The translations under genes were made by a program, and so were the position numbers. A model generated the notes under the pieces. The model searched no databases and was not told where the DNA came from. It saw nothing but the letters and a program-made list of their open reading frames with translations. From Azospirillaceae bacterium (GTDB lineage: Bacteria; Pseudomonadota; Alphaproteobacteria; Azospirillales; Azospirillaceae), in the NCBI GenBank assembly GCA_028283825.1, contig JAPWJW010000001.1, forward strand, positions 868,001-932,000: DNA of 64,000 nt, read 5' to 3'. This document shows, piece after piece, positions 19,593-30,455 of the stretch. The number at the start of each line of letters is the position of its first letter. Position 1 is the stretch's first letter.

Positions 19593-20462
19593 ATGGCGTC
19601 GCAGGGCCAGTCGGTTTTTGGGGAAGCGATCAATCTCTATCGGGTGGTCTTCGCCGATCCGGGGCGCATCGTGCGTTTCCTGGGCATGCCGGCCGTCTTC
19701 AGCGTGGCCTCCGCCCTGTTTTTCCAGCTGCGCAGCCTGCAATACCAGCGCCAGCAGCCCGACGACAACCAGTGGGCCGAGTTCGGCCTGATCTTCCTGG
19801 TCATGGTGGTGTTCCAGACCTGGGCGCACGTGCGATCGCTGTCGGCGTGGTCGCGCTGGGTACAGAGCGGGACGGAGCCCCTGACCTTCCTGCAGCCGGG
19901 CTTCGGCCGGAACGAATGGAACGTGGTCGGCTGGCAGATCCTGTATTTCCTGATGCTGATGATCATGTTGCTGGTGGTGTTCTTCGTGGCCCGGCTGGGT
20001 TTCGACCAGGCCAGCGGCGATCAGGTGGGCCCCGGTTTCTGGCTGGCGGCGCTGGCGGGTGTCATCGCCTTCGGCGTGGCGCTGCTGCATGTCACCGTGC
20101 GCCTGGGCGTGGGCCTGGTCGCCATCCTGTTGGGGGAACCGGCGCAGTTCGGCCGATATTGGCGGGCGGTTACCCCCCTGGCCTGGCGTTTGACCGGGGT
20201 GGTCCTGGTCAGCCAGATGCTGCTGCAGGTGCCTTTGCTGCTCTGCAACCGGCTGATCATGGGGGAATGGCTGGCGGGTGACGCCGTGACATCCCAGGAT
20301 GTGACCGTCAGCCTGGCCTGGACGGGCGTTGCCGCCATTGTCAATTTCGTCTGCGTCGCCCTGCTGGCCGTGGCGTTGGCACGGACCTACAAGGCCGTTA
20401 CCCGGGATGCGGCACCCGCTGTCATCCTGCCCGCCGGCCTTCATGGCGAGGATGGCCGGTGA
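19593..20462 (+). CDS. Integral membrane protein of unknown function
   Basis: 289 residues from the ATG at 19593 (CTGGAGGGGG just upstream). Hydrophobic segments are seen at about IVRFLGMPAVFSVASALFF, FGLIFLVMVVFQTWAHV, VVGWQILYFLMLMIMLLVVFF, FWLAALAGVIAFGVALLHV, LTGVVLVSQMLLQVPLLL and GVAAIVNFVCVALLAVALA, giving about six TM helices. No transporter or enzyme motif is recognised. The conserved-looking R-x-W residues in VRSLSAWSRWVQSGTEPLTF sit in a loop. It overlaps the next small gene by four bases (GTGA), and so begins a three-gene membrane cassette between tRNA-Val and tRNA-Asp. Confidence 0.8.
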   Translation: MASQGQSVFGEAINLYRVVFADPGRIVRFLGMPAVFSVASALFFQLRSLQYQRQQPDDNQWAEFGLIFLVMVVFQTWAHVRSLSAWSRWVQSGTEPLTFLQPGFGRNEWNVVGWQILYFLMLMIMLLVVFFVARLGFDQASGDQVGPGFWLAALAGVIAFGVALLHVTVRLGVGLVAILLGEPAQFGRYWRAVTPLAWRLTGVVLVSQMLLQVPLLLCNRLIMGEWLAGDAVTSQDVTVSLAWTGVAAIVNFVCVALLAVALARTYKAVTRDAAPAVILPAGLHGEDGR

Positions 20463-20689
20463 CCGGCCTTCCGCCGCCCGATGGGTCTCCTTCCGCCGGT
20501 CCCCGCGCCGGCTTGACCCGCCAGCATCGCACGTTGCTGTTCATCCTGGGGCTGGCCATGATTGGTGGCCGGCTATGGGACATGCACCAGTCCGGCGGCC
20601 ACGGCCAGGCCGCCGATTGGATCGTCATGGCCCTGGGGGCCGGCGTCCTGGGGTTCGTCCTCATCATCAGCCGCCGGCCCGGACGCTGA
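20459..20689 (+). CDS. Small two-TM membrane protein, unknown
   Basis: 76 residues starting at GTG 20459, which overlaps the previous stop as GTGA, typical of translational coupling. A proline-rich N-terminus precedes two predicted TM helices (TLLFILGLAMIGGRLW and WIVMALGAGVLGFVLIIS) and a basic end RRPGR. No family recognised. Real status is supported by coupling and hydrophobic pattern only. Confidence 0.55.
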   Translation: MTGLPPPDGSPSAGPRAGLTRQHRTLLFILGLAMIGGRLWDMHQSGGHGQAADWIVMALGAGVLGFVLIISRRPGR

Positions 20690-20741
20690 TCCGTCCCCAT
20701 CCACCAGACGCCCGCCCGCCGCACTGCCCGGACCGATTCCT

Positions 20742-22439
20742 ATGGAAACGATGACCGCCGTCCTGATCCTGCTGCTGGCCGTGGTCGTGTCCGGCGGCAT
20801 CGGGCGGTTCCTGCCGCAACTTCCCCAACCGCTGATCCAGGTGGCCCTGGGGGCGTTGCTGGGCTGGGCATCGGGCGTGTCCATCGCCCTGAACCCCGAT
20901 CTTTTCCTGCTGCTGTTCATTCCACCGCTGCTGTTCCTGGACGCCTTCCGTTTTCCGGCGGCGGAACTTCGGCGTCTGGGCGGAATCATCCTGACGCTGG
21001 CCATCGGCCTGGTGGTCTTCACGGTCGTGGGGGCCGGATATGCCATCCATTGGCTGCTGCCCGGCATGTCCCTGGCCCCGGCCTTCGCGCTGGCGGCCGT
21101 GCTGTCGCCCACCGATGCCGTCGCCGTCGCCGGGATGACCGGCCGTGCCCGCCTGCCCAAGCGCCTGAAACATATATTGGAGGGGGAGGCGCTGCTGAAC
21201 GACGCCTCCGGCCTGGTGTGCTTGCACTTCGCCGTGCAGGCGGCCATGACGGGCGGTTTTTCGGCCGGGGCTGCCACGCTTGCCTTCCTATGGATGGCAA
21301 TCGGTGGGATCCTGGTCGGCGTGGTGGTGGTGGCCGCGGTGCGCTTGATCCAGGGTTGGCTCATCCGCGCCCGGGGCGATACGCCGGGCACCACCATCCT
21401 GGCCATGCTGCTGGTGCCTTTCGCCGCCTATCTGGCGGCGGAGCATCTGGCCATGTCCGGCATCCTGGCGGCGGTGGCCGCCGGCATGACCCTGAACCTG
21501 TTGCCCCTGGAAGAGGCGGGGCAGGTCGCCACCCGGCTGCAGGGCACGGCCGTGGGCGATATGGTCCAGTTCACCCTGAACGGTGTCATCTTCGTGCTGC
21601 TGGGCTGGCAACTGCCGGGCATCCTGGTCCAGGCGCCGGCCATCGCCCAGCAGGCCGGCAAGCCCCATGCCATCCTGCCGCCGGCCGCGGCCGAGGCGAT
21701 GGGCGGCATGCTGGCCGGCCTGGGCTGGCTGGGTTTCTATGTGCTGGTCATCGCCGCCGTCCTGATGGGGCTGCGCCTGCTGTGGGTCTGGTTCTGGCTG
21801 GAACTGCGCCGGGCGGCCGCCCGACGGCGGGGCAGGGTGCGCGATGTACCCCGCCGCCGGGTGGTTTTGGTGACGGCAGTCGCCGGGGTGCGCGGCGCCG
21901 TCACCTTGGCCGGTGTGCTGTCCCTGCCGGAATTCCTGCGCGAGGGCGTGCCGTTCCCCGGCCGCGACGTGGCCATCTTCCTGGCGTCGGGCGTCATCCT
22001 GGTTTCCCTGGTGGGGGCCAGTGTTGGCCTGCCCCTGTTGCTGCGCCACCTGGACATGCCGGAGGAGGACGCGGCGGTGGAGGAGGAAAGGACGGCCGAG
22101 GTGGCACTGGCCCGTGCCGCCCTGCGCCGGCTGGAACAGGCGCATCAGGCCATAGCACCCGGCTCGGCGGAGTCGGACCTTTATACTGAAGCGGCCTTGC
22201 GACTCATGGAGTTCTACCGCCGCCAGGTGGAGGATCCGGACATGCCGGTGGATGCCCGGGCCCAAAGCCGCCGCCGCCTGGCCATAGAGGCCGAGCTGCG
22301 CCTGTCCGCCGTGCGGGCCAAGCGGGACGAACTGGCCCGCCTGCACCGCGTCCACGCGATCAGCGACGAGACCTGGCGGCGGGTCATGCATAGCCTGGAC
22401 ATGATGGAAGCCTCGCTGAGCCGTTCCCGCGTGCTTTGA
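20742..22439 (+). CDS. Na+/H+ antiporter, CPA1 family
   Basis: 565 residues from ATG 20742 (another ATG at 20751). About 12 TM helices form the exchanger domain. Signature LSPTDAVAVAGM (Asp125) and EGEALLNDASGLV with the paired Asn153-Asp154 define cation-proton exchange in CPA1. RGAVTLAGVLSLP near residue 390 is the second family signature. A cytoplasmic tail of roughly 130 residues rich in Arg/Glu (AEVALARAALRRLEQAHQAI) follows, like YjcE/NhaP-type regulatory tails. It probably extrudes Na+ or K+ and controls internal pH. Confidence 0.93.
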   Translation: METMTAVLILLLAVVVSGGIGRFLPQLPQPLIQVALGALLGWASGVSIALNPDLFLLLFIPPLLFLDAFRFPAAELRRLGGIILTLAIGLVVFTVVGAGYAIHWLLPGMSLAPAFALAAVLSPTDAVAVAGMTGRARLPKRLKHILEGEALLNDASGLVCLHFAVQAAMTGGFSAGAATLAFLWMAIGGILVGVVVVAAVRLIQGWLIRARGDTPGTTILAMLLVPFAAYLAAEHLAMSGILAAVAAGMTLNLLPLEEAGQVATRLQGTAVGDMVQFTLNGVIFVLLGWQLPGILVQAPAIAQQAGKPHAILPPAAAEAMGGMLAGLGWLGFYVLVIAAVLMGLRLLWVWFWLELRRAAARRRGRVRDVPRRRVVLVTAVAGVRGAVTLAGVLSLPEFLREGVPFPGRDVAIFLASGVILVSLVGASVGLPLLLRHLDMPEEDAAVEEERTAEVALARAALRRLEQAHQAIAPGSAESDLYTEAALRLMEFYRRQVEDPDMPVDARAQSRRRLAIEAELRLSAVRAKRDELARLHRVHAISDETWRRVMHSLDMMEASLSRSRVL

Positions 22440-22627
22440 GACGCTACCGCAAGTTGGCGTCCCCGCATTGCCATGGCCTGCCCCTGGGGGCATGGCTGCC
22501 CCTATCCGTGAGCAGAGGTCGGATTCCCGTCGGGCAAATCCAGGGAAAATGCTAAACTGCAACGATTCCGACAGCGCCGGCGGCACGTCGTCCGGCGCCG
22601 GAGGCAACGGCAGCGGAGCTTAGGGCC

Positions 22628-22864
22628 ATGCATGGTGATGAGCACGGTGATGAACGTCGCCTCGGCGACCGGATTTTGGATGCGCTAGAACTAGCGGTGC
22701 AGCAGGGCAACCTTACGGTGGCCGATCCGTTGGCGCAGGCGCTGGAATTGAGCATGACGGGCTTCGGTGGGCCCGGCGCCGTCGACCATCGCGGCGTGCC
22801 GGTCCGGCTGATGGAGGCGCTGGATCGGCTGGATGATTTACGGCGCGCTCAAAAAGTCGCGTAA
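22628..22864 (+). CDS. Small acidic protein, unknown
   Basis: 78 residues: MHGDEHGDERRLGDRILDAL then ELAVQQGNLTVADPLAQALE, and C-terminal RLMEALDRLDDLRRAQKVA. It is amphipathic, helical and soluble, with a His/Asp-rich start. The RBS GGAGC is weak. The pattern fits small Azospirillaceae hypothetical proteins. It stands alone between the antiporter and tRNA-Asp. Function cannot be inferred. Confidence 0.6.
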   Translation: MHGDEHGDERRLGDRILDALELAVQQGNLTVADPLAQALELSMTGFGGPGAVDHRGVPVRLMEALDRLDDLRRAQKVA

Positions 22865-22918
22865 AATCAGTCAGTTACGGATTTTGAAAAAAATCTGACG
22901 CCATCGCGTTTTTCCTGT

Positions 22919-22948
22919 TTGACAAGCCGGGCGCCGTTCGACTACAAA
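22919..22948 (+). promoter_or_regulatory. Sigma-70 type promoter for tRNA-Asp
   Basis: Perfect TTGACA at 22919-22924, an 18-base spacer, then TACAAA at 22943-22948. Transcription would start about 85 bases before tRNA-Asp, for which this is the best candidate promoter. Confidence 0.65.
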
Positions 22949-23040
22949 CCGCGCACCGCAGCGACGCTGACCGGCACGAAACGCACCGAACGATGAAACG
23001 GACGGGGCGGAACGAACGGAAAAGCGGTGTTGCGAACGAC

Positions 23041-23117
<77 letters not shown>

Positions 23118-23155
23118 CTTTATCAGTCCTGAGACAGGGGATTGATGCTTCAGCA

Positions 23156-23191
23156 AGGCCGCCCTGGCAACAGGGCGGCCTGCTTGCTTTT
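23156..23191 (+). terminator. Terminator downstream of tRNA-Asp
   Basis: AGGCCGCCCTG (23156-23166) pairs perfectly with CAGGGCGGCCT (23171-23181) around a GCAA tetraloop. It is followed by GCTTGCTTTT. Very stable 11-bp stem with a modest T run. Confidence 0.8.
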
Positions 23192-23311
23192 GGGCGCCCT
23201 CGCACCTGCGGTAGAGCGGCGGTTGAGAGTGCTTCTCAACAACCCCAATTTTTGCCATTTCCCCCGTATTTTCAGCGCCTTGGCCCCCATATTGCGCATG
23301 GCGTAATTTGC

Positions 23312-23340
23312 TTTCCTTGGGCACGGCACCCGCCTATATT
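23312..23340 (+). promoter_or_regulatory. Possible promoter of the nuo operon
   Basis: TATATT at 23335-23340 is a good -10. TTTCCT 17 bases upstream is a poor -35. It lies about 200 bases before nuoA in a 354-base gap (23192-23545) that holds no other supported feature. The operon must have a promoter here because a terminator precedes it; the exact site is a guess. Confidence 0.35.
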
Positions 23341-23545
23341 CCATCACGCCCGGCCCCAAGCCGGGCTTTTGTGCAGGCGTCCGGACCCCCGCATGGGTTT
23401 GGAGGTTATGTCCAGAACCGGCGGGCAGGCCGGCCGGGGTCCAGATTGATGATCGGGTGGGCGCGTCAAAGCGCACTTGGTTATGGCTGTGCCTCTTGCC
23501 AACCCCTCCGCCGGTGCCAACCGGGACGAAATTTGGGGCACATCC

Positions 23546-23929
23546 ATGTCCAGTCAGGTCATGTCCGCCGAGCTGCTGAGCCAGTATCTGCCGATCATCA
23601 TTTTCCTGGCCATCGCCGGGGTGGTGGCGGCGCTGATGGTGTTCAGTTCCATGCTGGTGGCCAAGCAGAAGCCCGACAGCGAAAAGCTGTCCGCTTATGA
23701 ATGCGGGTTCGAGCCGTTCAACGACGCGCGCAGCAAGTTCGACGTCCGGTTCTACCTGGTCGCCATCCTCTTCATCATCTTCGATCTCGAGGTGGCTTTC
23801 CTGTTTCCCTGGGCCGTGTCCCTGGGCCGCATCGGCCTGTTCGGCTTCTGGTCGATGATGGCCTTCCTGGGCATCCTGACCATCGGCTTCATTTACGAGT
23901 GGAAGAAGGGCGCCCTGGACTGGGAGTGA
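23546..23929 (+). CDS. nuoA: NADH-quinone oxidoreductase subunit A
   Basis: 127 residues from the ATG at 23546. Three TM helices: [40 protein letters not shown] and [19 protein letters not shown]. The family signature [20 protein letters not shown] forms the first loop, carrying the conserved Cys that reports the active/deactive state in complex I. It is a membrane-arm subunit near the quinone site and the first gene of a 14-gene operon. A downstream ATG (23561) is possible. Confidence 0.96.
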   Translation: MSSQVMSAELLSQYLPIIIFLAIAGVVAALMVFSSMLVAKQKPDSEKLSAYECGFEPFNDARSKFDVRFYLVAILFIIFDLEVAFLFPWAVSLGRIGLFGFWSMMAFLGILTIGFIYEWKKGALDWE

Positions 23930-24001
23930 TCCTGGCCGGCCTTTCGCCTTTTCCGCTCGCGCACCATCGCATCGCTGCCCGTTCACACCGGAGCCAGACC
24001 C

Positions 24002-24583
24002 GTGACGTCATTGCCAACCGCCTCCCCCGTTTCCCCCGCCGGCCTTCCCGTCGGCGTGGGCGCGCCCCTGCCGCCGGGCCCCGCCCAGGACGCCTACATC
24101 AAGGCCGTGACGACGGAGTTGCAGGACAAGGGCTTCGTCGTCGCCTCGCTGGAAGCGCTGCAGGGCTGGGCCCGTACCGGCTCGCTGTGGCCCATGACCT
24201 TCGGTCTGGCCTGCTGTGCGGTGGAAATGATCCACTCCTACATGAGCCGGTTCGACCTTGACCGGTTCGGCGTCATTCCCCGTCCCAGCCCGCGCCAGTC
24301 CGACGTGATGATCGTCGCCGGCACCCTGTGCAACAAGATGGCCCCGGCCCTGCGCAAGGTTTACGACCAGATGGCGGAGCCGCGCTGGGTCATCTCCATG
24401 GGTTCCTGCGCCAACGGCGGCGGCTACTACCACTACAGCTATTCCGTGGTGCGCGGCTGCGACCGCATCGTGCCCGTGGACATCTATGTGCCGGGCTGCC
24501 CGCCGACCGCCGAAGCGCTGGTCTATGGCGTGCTGCAACTGCAGAAGAAGATCAAGGGCGGTAACCGCCTGGTCCGGCGCTGA
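24002..24583 (+). CDS. nuoB: NADH-quinone oxidoreductase subunit B
   Basis: 193 residues starting at GTG 24002 (CCGGAG upstream). It binds the terminal 4Fe-4S cluster N2 through tandem Cys71-Cys72 ([10 protein letters not shown]), Cys136 (MGSCANGGG) and Cys166 ([10 protein letters not shown]). A 30-residue proline/alanine-rich N-terminus precedes the conserved core, as in other alphaproteobacterial NuoB proteins. It hands electrons to ubiquinone. Confidence 0.98.
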   Translation: MTSLPTASPVSPAGLPVGVGAPLPPGPAQDAYIKAVTTELQDKGFVVASLEALQGWARTGSLWPMTFGLACCAVEMIHSYMSRFDLDRFGVIPRPSPRQSDVMIVAGTLCNKMAPALRKVYDQMAEPRWVISMGSCANGGGYYHYSYSVVRGCDRIVPVDIYVPGCPPTAEALVYGVLQLQKKIKGGNRLVRR

Positions 24584-24600
24584 TCGCTGGGGGATCGGAC

Positions 24601-25248
24601 ATGAACGAAGAAACCCTACAGGCGCTGGGCGCCAAGATCGCGGCGGCCCTGCCGGGTGCCGTGACCAGCGTCGAGCTGAAGGGCGGCGAGCTGGTGATCA
24701 ACGCCACCCGCGACGGCCTGCTCAAGACGCTGACCGTGCTGCGCGACGATGCCGGTTGCCGCTTCACCCAGCTGATCGACATCACCGCCGTGGACTGGCC
24801 CTCAAAGCCGGAGCGCTTCGAGGTGGTCTACCTGCTGCTGTCGGTGTCCAAGAACCTGCGCGCCCGGGTGAAGGTGACGACGGACGAGGATACGCCCGTC
24901 CCGTCCTGCGTCCCGCTGTTCCCGGCCGCCGGCTGGTACGAACGTGAAACGTGGGACATGTTCGGCGTGTTCTTCTCGGGCCATCCCGACCTGCGCCGCA
25001 TCCTCACCGACTACGGGTTCGAGGGGCATCCCCTGCGCAAGGACTTCCCGCTGACGGGCTATGTCGAGGTCCGTTACGACGACGAACAGAAGCGCGTGGT
25101 CTATGAGCCGGTGAAGCTGACTCAGGATTTCCGTGCCTTCGATTTCATGTCGCCCTGGGAGGCGATGACCGATGTGCAATTGCCGGGCGACGAGAAGGCG
25201 GTCATTCCGCTGGGCGCGTCGCTGCGCGGCGGCGGCGTGAAGAAGTGA
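24601..25248 (+). CDS. nuoC: NADH-quinone oxidoreductase subunit C
   Basis: 215 residues, separate from NuoD, as in alphaproteobacteria and mitochondria (NDUFS3). The 30-kDa-subunit signature is [20 protein letters not shown] followed by [20 protein letters not shown]. It is a peripheral-arm structural subunit next to NuoD. It starts 17 bases after nuoB. Confidence 0.97.
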   Translation: MNEETLQALGAKIAAALPGAVTSVELKGGELVINATRDGLLKTLTVLRDDAGCRFTQLIDITAVDWPSKPERFEVVYLLLSVSKNLRARVKVTTDEDTPVPSCVPLFPAAGWYERETWDMFGVFFSGHPDLRRILTDYGFEGHPLRKDFPLTGYVEVRYDDEQKRVVYEPVKLTQDFRAFDFMSPWEAMTDVQLPGDEKAVIPLGASLRGGGVKK

Positions 25249-25256
25249 GATCGGCC

Positions 25257-26450
25257 ATGGCCAATCCGGTTGAAAACCAGATCAAACCCTACACGATTAA
25301 CTTCGGCCCGCAGCATCCGGCGGCCCACGGCGTGTTGCGCCTGGTGCTGGAGATGGACGGCGAGATCGTGGAGCGTGCGGATCCGCATATCGGCCTGCTG
25401 CACCGCGGCACCGAAAAGCTGATCGAGTACAAGACCTACATCCAGGCGATGCCCTACTTCGACCGGTTGGACTATGTGTCCCCGATGTCGGAAGAGCACA
25501 GCTTCGTGCTGGCGACGGAAAAGTTGCTGGGCATCACCCCGCCCAAGCGCGCCCAGCACATCCGTGTGCTGTTCGCCGAGCTGACCCGCATCCTGAACCA
25601 TCTGCTGAACGTCACCACGTTCGCGATGGACGTGGGTGCGCTGACCCCGGCCCTGTGGGGCTTCGAGGAACGCGAAAAGCTCATGGAGTTCTATGAGCGC
25701 GTGTCCGGCGCCCGCATGCACGCCAACTACTTCCGCGTCGGCGGTGTCCACCAGGACCTGCCGGCCGGCATGCTGGACGACATCCAGGCCTATGCCGAGA
25801 AGTTCGAGGCGTTCATCGACGACGTGGAAGGCCTGCTGACGGCCAACCGCATCTTCAAGCAGCGCTTGGTCGACATCGGCATCGTCTCGGGTGACGAGGC
25901 GCTGGCCTGGGGCTTCACCGGCCCGGTGCTGCGCGCGTCCGGCGTTCCCTGGGATCTGCGCAAGGCCCAGCCTTACGACACCTACGCCGAGTACGACTTC
26001 GACGTCGCCATCGGCAAGACGGGCGACTGCTACGCCCGCTACCTGGTGCGCGTGGAAGAGATGCGGCAGTCCAACCGCATCGTCCTGCAGGCGGTGGAAA
26101 AGCTGCGCACCGTCGGCGGTGCCGTGAAGGTGGATGATCGCAAGATCGCCCCGCCGCCGCGCGCCGACATGAAGCGCTCGATGGAATCGCTGATCCATCA
26201 CTTCAAGCTGTACACCGAGGGCTATCACGTCCCGGCGGGCGAGACCTACACCGCCACCGAATCGCCCAAGGGCGAGTTCGGCGTGTACCTGGTGTCCGAC
26301 GGTTCCAACCGTCCCTACCGCTGCAAGATCCGGCCGACGGGCATCGCCCATCTGCAGGGTGTTGATTTCATGTCCCGGGGCCACATGCTCGCCGACGCCG
26401 TCGCGGTCATCGGCTCCATCGACGTCGTGTTCGGAGAGATCGACCGATGA
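25257..26450 (+). CDS. nuoD: NADH-quinone oxidoreductase subunit D
   Basis: 397 residues from the ATG at 25257 (an in-frame GTG at 25245 overlaps nuoC and is unlikely). The 49-kDa subunit shows [18 protein letters not shown] (the quinone-pocket His is in this loop), [27 protein letters not shown] and the C-terminal [20 protein letters not shown]. It is evolutionarily related to [NiFe]-hydrogenase large subunits. The stop overlaps the nuoE start as ATGA. Confidence 0.97.
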   Translation: MANPVENQIKPYTINFGPQHPAAHGVLRLVLEMDGEIVERADPHIGLLHRGTEKLIEYKTYIQAMPYFDRLDYVSPMSEEHSFVLATEKLLGITPPKRAQHIRVLFAELTRILNHLLNVTTFAMDVGALTPALWGFEEREKLMEFYERVSGARMHANYFRVGGVHQDLPAGMLDDIQAYAEKFEAFIDDVEGLLTANRIFKQRLVDIGIVSGDEALAWGFTGPVLRASGVPWDLRKAQPYDTYAEYDFDVAIGKTGDCYARYLVRVEEMRQSNRIVLQAVEKLRTVGGAVKVDDRKIAPPPRADMKRSMESLIHHFKLYTEGYHVPAGETYTATESPKGEFGVYLVSDGSNRPYRCKIRPTGIAHLQGVDFMSRGHMLADAVAVIGSIDVVFGEIDR

Positions 26451-27082
26451 GCGCCCCCCACACCCCGGCCGCCGGTCCGGCCACCTTCGAATTCACGGCG
26501 GACAACCTGGCGCTGGCCCAGCGGATCATCGCCAAGTATCCGGAAGGCCGCCAGACCAGTGCGGTGATGCCCTTGCTCGACCTGGCCCAGCGCCAGAATG
26601 ACAACTGGCTGCCGCAGGTCGCGATGGACTACATCGCCGGCATGCTGGGCATGGCGCCCATCCGCGTGTACGAGGTCGCCAGCTTCTACACCATGTACAA
26701 CCTGAAGCCGGTGGGTAAGCACTTCGTGCAGGTCTGCACGACCACTCCGTGCTGGCTGCGCGGTTCGGACGAGGTGCTGGCCGCCTGCAAGCGCAAGCTG
26801 GGCATCGGCCCGGGCGAGACCACGCCGGACGGCCAGTTCACGGTGGTCGAGGTGGAATGCCAGGGTGCTTGCGTCAACGCCCCCGTCATCGCCCTCGACG
26901 ACATCTATTATGAGGATCTGGACGCCGCCTCCACCGAGGCGCTGCTGGACACCCTGATCCGGGGCGAGAAGCCCAAGCCCGGCCCGCAAAACGGCCGTAT
27001 CAATTCCGCGCCCATCGGTGGTCCGACGACCCTGATCGAAATGGCGCGGCGTAACGGCGTCAAGCCGGCGTCGCAGGAGTAA
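26447..27082 (+). CDS. nuoE: NADH-quinone oxidoreductase subunit E
   Basis: 211 residues. A thioredoxin-like [2Fe-2S] domain binds cluster N1a through Cys97 and Cys102 ([11 protein letters not shown]) and Cys138 and Cys142 (ECQGAC). The preceding helical domain is [21 protein letters not shown] 40-residue C-terminal tail ([20 protein letters not shown]), as in alphaproteobacteria, is longer than in E. coli (166 aa). ATGA overlap with nuoD suggests coupling. Confidence 0.97.
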   Translation: MSAPHTPAAGPATFEFTADNLALAQRIIAKYPEGRQTSAVMPLLDLAQRQNDNWLPQVAMDYIAGMLGMAPIRVYEVASFYTMYNLKPVGKHFVQVCTTTPCWLRGSDEVLAACKRKLGIGPGETTPDGQFTVVEVECQGACVNAPVIALDDIYYEDLDAASTEALLDTLIRGEKPKPGPQNGRINSAPIGGPTTLIEMARRNGVKPASQE

Positions 27083-27087
27083 GGCCG

Positions 27088-28368
27088 ATGTTGCGCGACG
27101 AAGACCGCATCTACACCAACCTCTACGGCTATGAGGACTTCCGCCTGGACGCCGCCCGCAAGCGCGGCGACTGGGACGGGACCAAGGCCATCCTGGAGCG
27201 TGGGCGCGAGACCATCATCGAGCAGGTGAAGGAATCGGGCATGCGCGGCCGTGGCGGCGCCGGTTTCTCCACCGGCCTGAAGTGGTCCTTCATGCCCAAG
27301 AAGGTGGACGGCCCCGTCTACCTGGTGATCAACGCCGACGAGGGCGAGCCCGGCACCTGCAAGGACCGTGAGATCCTGCGCCACGATCCGCACAAGCTGA
27401 TCGAAGGCTGCCTGATCGCCGGTTTCGCCATCGGCGCCTCCGCCTGCTACATCTACATCCGTGGCGAGTTCTACGGCGAGGCGTCCAACGTCCAGGTCGC
27501 CATCGACGAGGCGTACGCCGCCGGCCTGATCGGCAAGAACGCCTGCGGCAGCGGCTACGACTACGACATCTACCTACACAAGGGTGCGGGCGCCTATATC
27601 TGTGGCGAGGAAACGGCGCTCATCGAGTCCATCGAGGGCAAGAAGGGCCAGCCGCGCAACAAGCCGCCGTTCCCCGCGAATGCCGGCCTGTATTCCCGCC
27701 CGACCACGGTCAACAACGTGGAAAGCATCGCGGGCGTTCCCACCATCCTGCGTCGCGGCCCCGCCTGGTTCGCCGGCATCGGCCGCCCGAAGAACGTGGG
27801 CACCAAGCTGTTCTGCATCTCCGGCCACGTGAACAAGCCGTGCAACGTGGAAGAGGAGATGGGCATCCCGCTGAAGGAGCTCATCGAGCGCCACGCCGGC
27901 GGCGTGCGCGGTGGCTGGGACAACCTTTTGGCCATCATCCCCGGCGGTTCGTCGGTGCCGGTGATGCCCAAGAGCGTCTGCGACACCGTCCTGATGGACT
28001 TCGACGCCCTGCGTGAGGTCGGTTCCGGCCTGGGCACCGCCGCCGTGATCGTCATGGACAAGTCCACCGACATCGTGCGCGCCATCGCCCGCCTGTCGAA
28101 GTTCTACCAGCATGAAAGCTGCGGCCAGTGCACGCCGTGCCGCGAAGGCACCGGCTGGCTGGCCCGCGTCATGGACCGCATGGTCCGTGGCCAGGCCCGG
28201 CTGGAAGAGATCGACATGCTGCAGGACGTGACCAAGCAGATCGAGGGCCGCACCATCTGCGCGCTGGGCGACGCCGCCGCCTGGCCGGTGCAGGGCCTCA
28301 TCCGGCACTTCCGTCCCGAGATGGAACGCCGCATCGCCGATTATCGCCAGAGCATCGCTGCCGAGTGA
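27088..28368 (+). CDS. nuoF: NADH-quinone oxidoreductase subunit F (NADH-binding)
   Basis: 426 residues. NADH and FMN binding is shown by [13 protein letters not shown] (from residue 54), [15 protein letters not shown] and [19 protein letters not shown]. The 4Fe-4S cluster N3 uses Cys345, Cys348 and Cys351 ([11 protein letters not shown]) plus Cys391 (TICALGD). It is the entry point for electrons from NADH. It starts 5 bases after nuoE. Confidence 0.98.
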   Translation: MLRDEDRIYTNLYGYEDFRLDAARKRGDWDGTKAILERGRETIIEQVKESGMRGRGGAGFSTGLKWSFMPKKVDGPVYLVINADEGEPGTCKDREILRHDPHKLIEGCLIAGFAIGASACYIYIRGEFYGEASNVQVAIDEAYAAGLIGKNACGSGYDYDIYLHKGAGAYICGEETALIESIEGKKGQPRNKPPFPANAGLYSRPTTVNNVESIAGVPTILRRGPAWFAGIGRPKNVGTKLFCISGHVNKPCNVEEEMGIPLKELIERHAGGVRGGWDNLLAIIPGGSSVPVMPKSVCDTVLMDFDALREVGSGLGTAAVIVMDKSTDIVRAIARLSKFYQHESCGQCTPCREGTGWLARVMDRMVRGQARLEEIDMLQDVTKQIEGRTICALGDAAAWPVQGLIRHFRPEMERRIADYRQSIAAE

Positions 28369-28388
28369 TCGGTGGAAGGATTTGAGAC

Positions 28389-30455
28389 ATGCCGAAACTG
28401 ACCATCGACGGTATCGAGCTTGAAGTGGCGCCTGGCACCTCCGTGCTGCAGGCCTGCGAGCAGCTGGGCATCGAGGTTCCGCGCTTCTGCTATCACGAGA
28501 AGCTGTCGGTCCCGGCCAACTGCCGCATGTGCCTGGTGGAGATGGAGAAGGCGCCCAAGCCCATCGCCAGCTGCGCCATGCCCTGCGGCGAAGGCATGGT
28601 GATCAAGACCGACACCGAGACCGTGCACAAGGCCCGCAAGGGGGTGATGGAGTTCCTGCTCATCAACCACCCGCTGGACTGCCCCATCTGCGACCAGGGC
28701 GGCGAGTGCGACCTGCAGGATCAGGCGATGGGTTACGGTTTCGACCGTGGCCGCTACCTGGAAGAAAAGCGCGCGGTCAAGGACAAGAACCTGGGCCCGC
28801 TGATCAAGACCATCATGACGCGCTGCATCCACTGCACGCGCTGCATCCGCTTCAGCGATGAAATCGCGGGCGTGTCCGTGATGGGCGCCACCGGCCGTGG
28901 CGAACACATGGAGATCGGCACCTACGTCGAGGCCGCCGTCTCTTCGGAGTTGTCGGGCAACCTGGTGGACGTGTGCCCGGTGGGCGCCCTGACCTCCAAG
29001 CCCTACGCCTTCACCGCCCGCCCCTGGGAACTGCGCAAGACGGAATCGGTGGACGTCCTGGACGCCGTCGGCTCCAACATCCGCATCGACACCCGTGGCG
29101 GCGAAGTGCTGCGCATCCTGCCCCGCCTGAACGAGGCGGTGAACGAGGAATGGATCAGCGACAAGACCCGCTACGCCCATGACGGCCTGCGGCGTCAGCG
29201 TCTGGACCGCCCCTTCATCCGTGAGAACGGCAAGCTGCGCGCCGCCTCGTGGGAAGAGGCCCTGGCCCTGGTCGCGTCCAAGCTGAAGGCGACCGCGCCG
29301 GAGAAGATCGCGGCCGTCGCCGGCGACCTGGCTGATGCCGAAAGCCTGCTGGCCCTGAAGGACCTGCTGGGCGGCCTGGGTGTCGCCAGCCTGGAAAGCC
29401 GCCAGGACGGCAGCGCCATCGATGCCTCCTCGCGTTCCGGCTACATCTTCAACAGCACCATCGCGGGCATCGAGCAGGCGGACCATGTCTTCCTGATCGG
29501 CACCAACCCCCGTTGGGAAGCCAGCCTGGTCAACGCCCGCATCCGCAAGCGTTACCTGCAGGGCGGCCTGACGGTCACCGTGCTGGGCCCGCGCGCCGAC
29601 CTGACCTTCCCGGTCGAGCATCTGGGCAACGACGCCACGGTGCTGAACGCCATCGCCGACGGCAGCCACCCCTATGCCGCCACGCTGAAGGCCGCCAAGA
29701 ACCCGGTCCTGATCCTGGGCTCCGGCGCGCTGGCCCGTCCGGACGGCGCCGCCGTCTGGGCAGCATCCCGCGCGGTGGCCGAGGCCTGCGGCCTGGTGCG
29801 TGACGACTGGAACGGCTTCAACGTCCTGCACCGCGCGGCCTCCCGCGTCGCCGCCTTGGACCTGGGTTTCCTGCCCACGGCCGGTGGTCGCGACCTGGCC
29901 GGCATCCTGGACGGCACCCGCAAGGGTGAGGTCGAGGTGGTCTACCTGCTGGGTGCCGACGAGATCGAGGCCCAGCACTTTGGCCGCGCCTTCGTGGTCT
30001 ACCAGGGCCACCACGGTGACCGGGGCGCCCATCGCGCCGACGTCATCCTGCCGGGTGCCGCCTACACCGAGAAGAACGCGACCTACGTCAACACCGAAGG
30101 CCGCGCCCAGCACACCCGCCAGGCCACCTTCCCGGTGGGTGAGGCGCGTGAGGACTGGAAGATCATCCGCGCCCTGTCCGGCGCCCTGGGCAAGCCGCTG
30201 CCGTACGACACGCTGCAGCAGCTGCGCAAGCGCCTGGCCGACGCCAACCCGGCGTTCGCGAACATCGACCGGGTCACGCCCGCCGCCTGGGGTGCCTTCG
30301 GCACCGCGGGCGCCGTGGCCGCCGCCCCCTTCACCCTGCCGGTGGAGAACTTCTACATGACCGACGCGATCAGCCGCGCCTCCGCCACCATGGCCGAGTG
30401 CACGGAGGCCTTCGTGTCGCCCGCCGTTGTCGAGAGGACGGGTACCCATGGCTGA
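28389..30455 (+). CDS. nuoG: NADH-quinone oxidoreductase subunit G
   Basis: 688 residues, the mitochondrial-like short form (E. coli 908). The N-terminal ferredoxin-like [2Fe-2S] domain has Cys34, Cys45 and Cys48 with Cys62 or Cys66. His94-Cys98-Cys101-Cys107 ([17 protein letters not shown]) bind N5. [10 protein letters not shown] and [16 protein letters not shown] bind N4. A degenerate molybdopterin-oxidoreductase-like domain follows. Its last 8 bases overlap nuoH. Confidence 0.97.
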   Translation: MPKLTIDGIELEVAPGTSVLQACEQLGIEVPRFCYHEKLSVPANCRMCLVEMEKAPKPIASCAMPCGEGMVIKTDTETVHKARKGVMEFLLINHPLDCPICDQGGECDLQDQAMGYGFDRGRYLEEKRAVKDKNLGPLIKTIMTRCIHCTRCIRFSDEIAGVSVMGATGRGEHMEIGTYVEAAVSSELSGNLVDVCPVGALTSKPYAFTARPWELRKTESVDVLDAVGSNIRIDTRGGEVLRILPRLNEAVNEEWISDKTRYAHDGLRRQRLDRPFIRENGKLRAASWEEALALVASKLKATAPEKIAAVAGDLADAESLLALKDLLGGLGVASLESRQDGSAIDASSRSGYIFNSTIAGIEQADHVFLIGTNPRWEASLVNARIRKRYLQGGLTVTVLGPRADLTFPVEHLGNDATVLNAIADGSHPYAATLKAAKNPVLILGSGALARPDGAAVWAASRAVAEACGLVRDDWNGFNVLHRAASRVAALDLGFLPTAGGRDLAGILDGTRKGEVEVVYLLGADEIEAQHFGRAFVVYQGHHGDRGAHRADVILPGAAYTEKNATYVNTEGRAQHTRQATFPVGEAREDWKIIRALSGALGKPLPYDTLQQLRKRLADANPAFANIDRVTPAAWGAFGTAGAVAAAPFTLPVENFYMTDAISRASATMAECTEAFVSPAVVERTGTHG

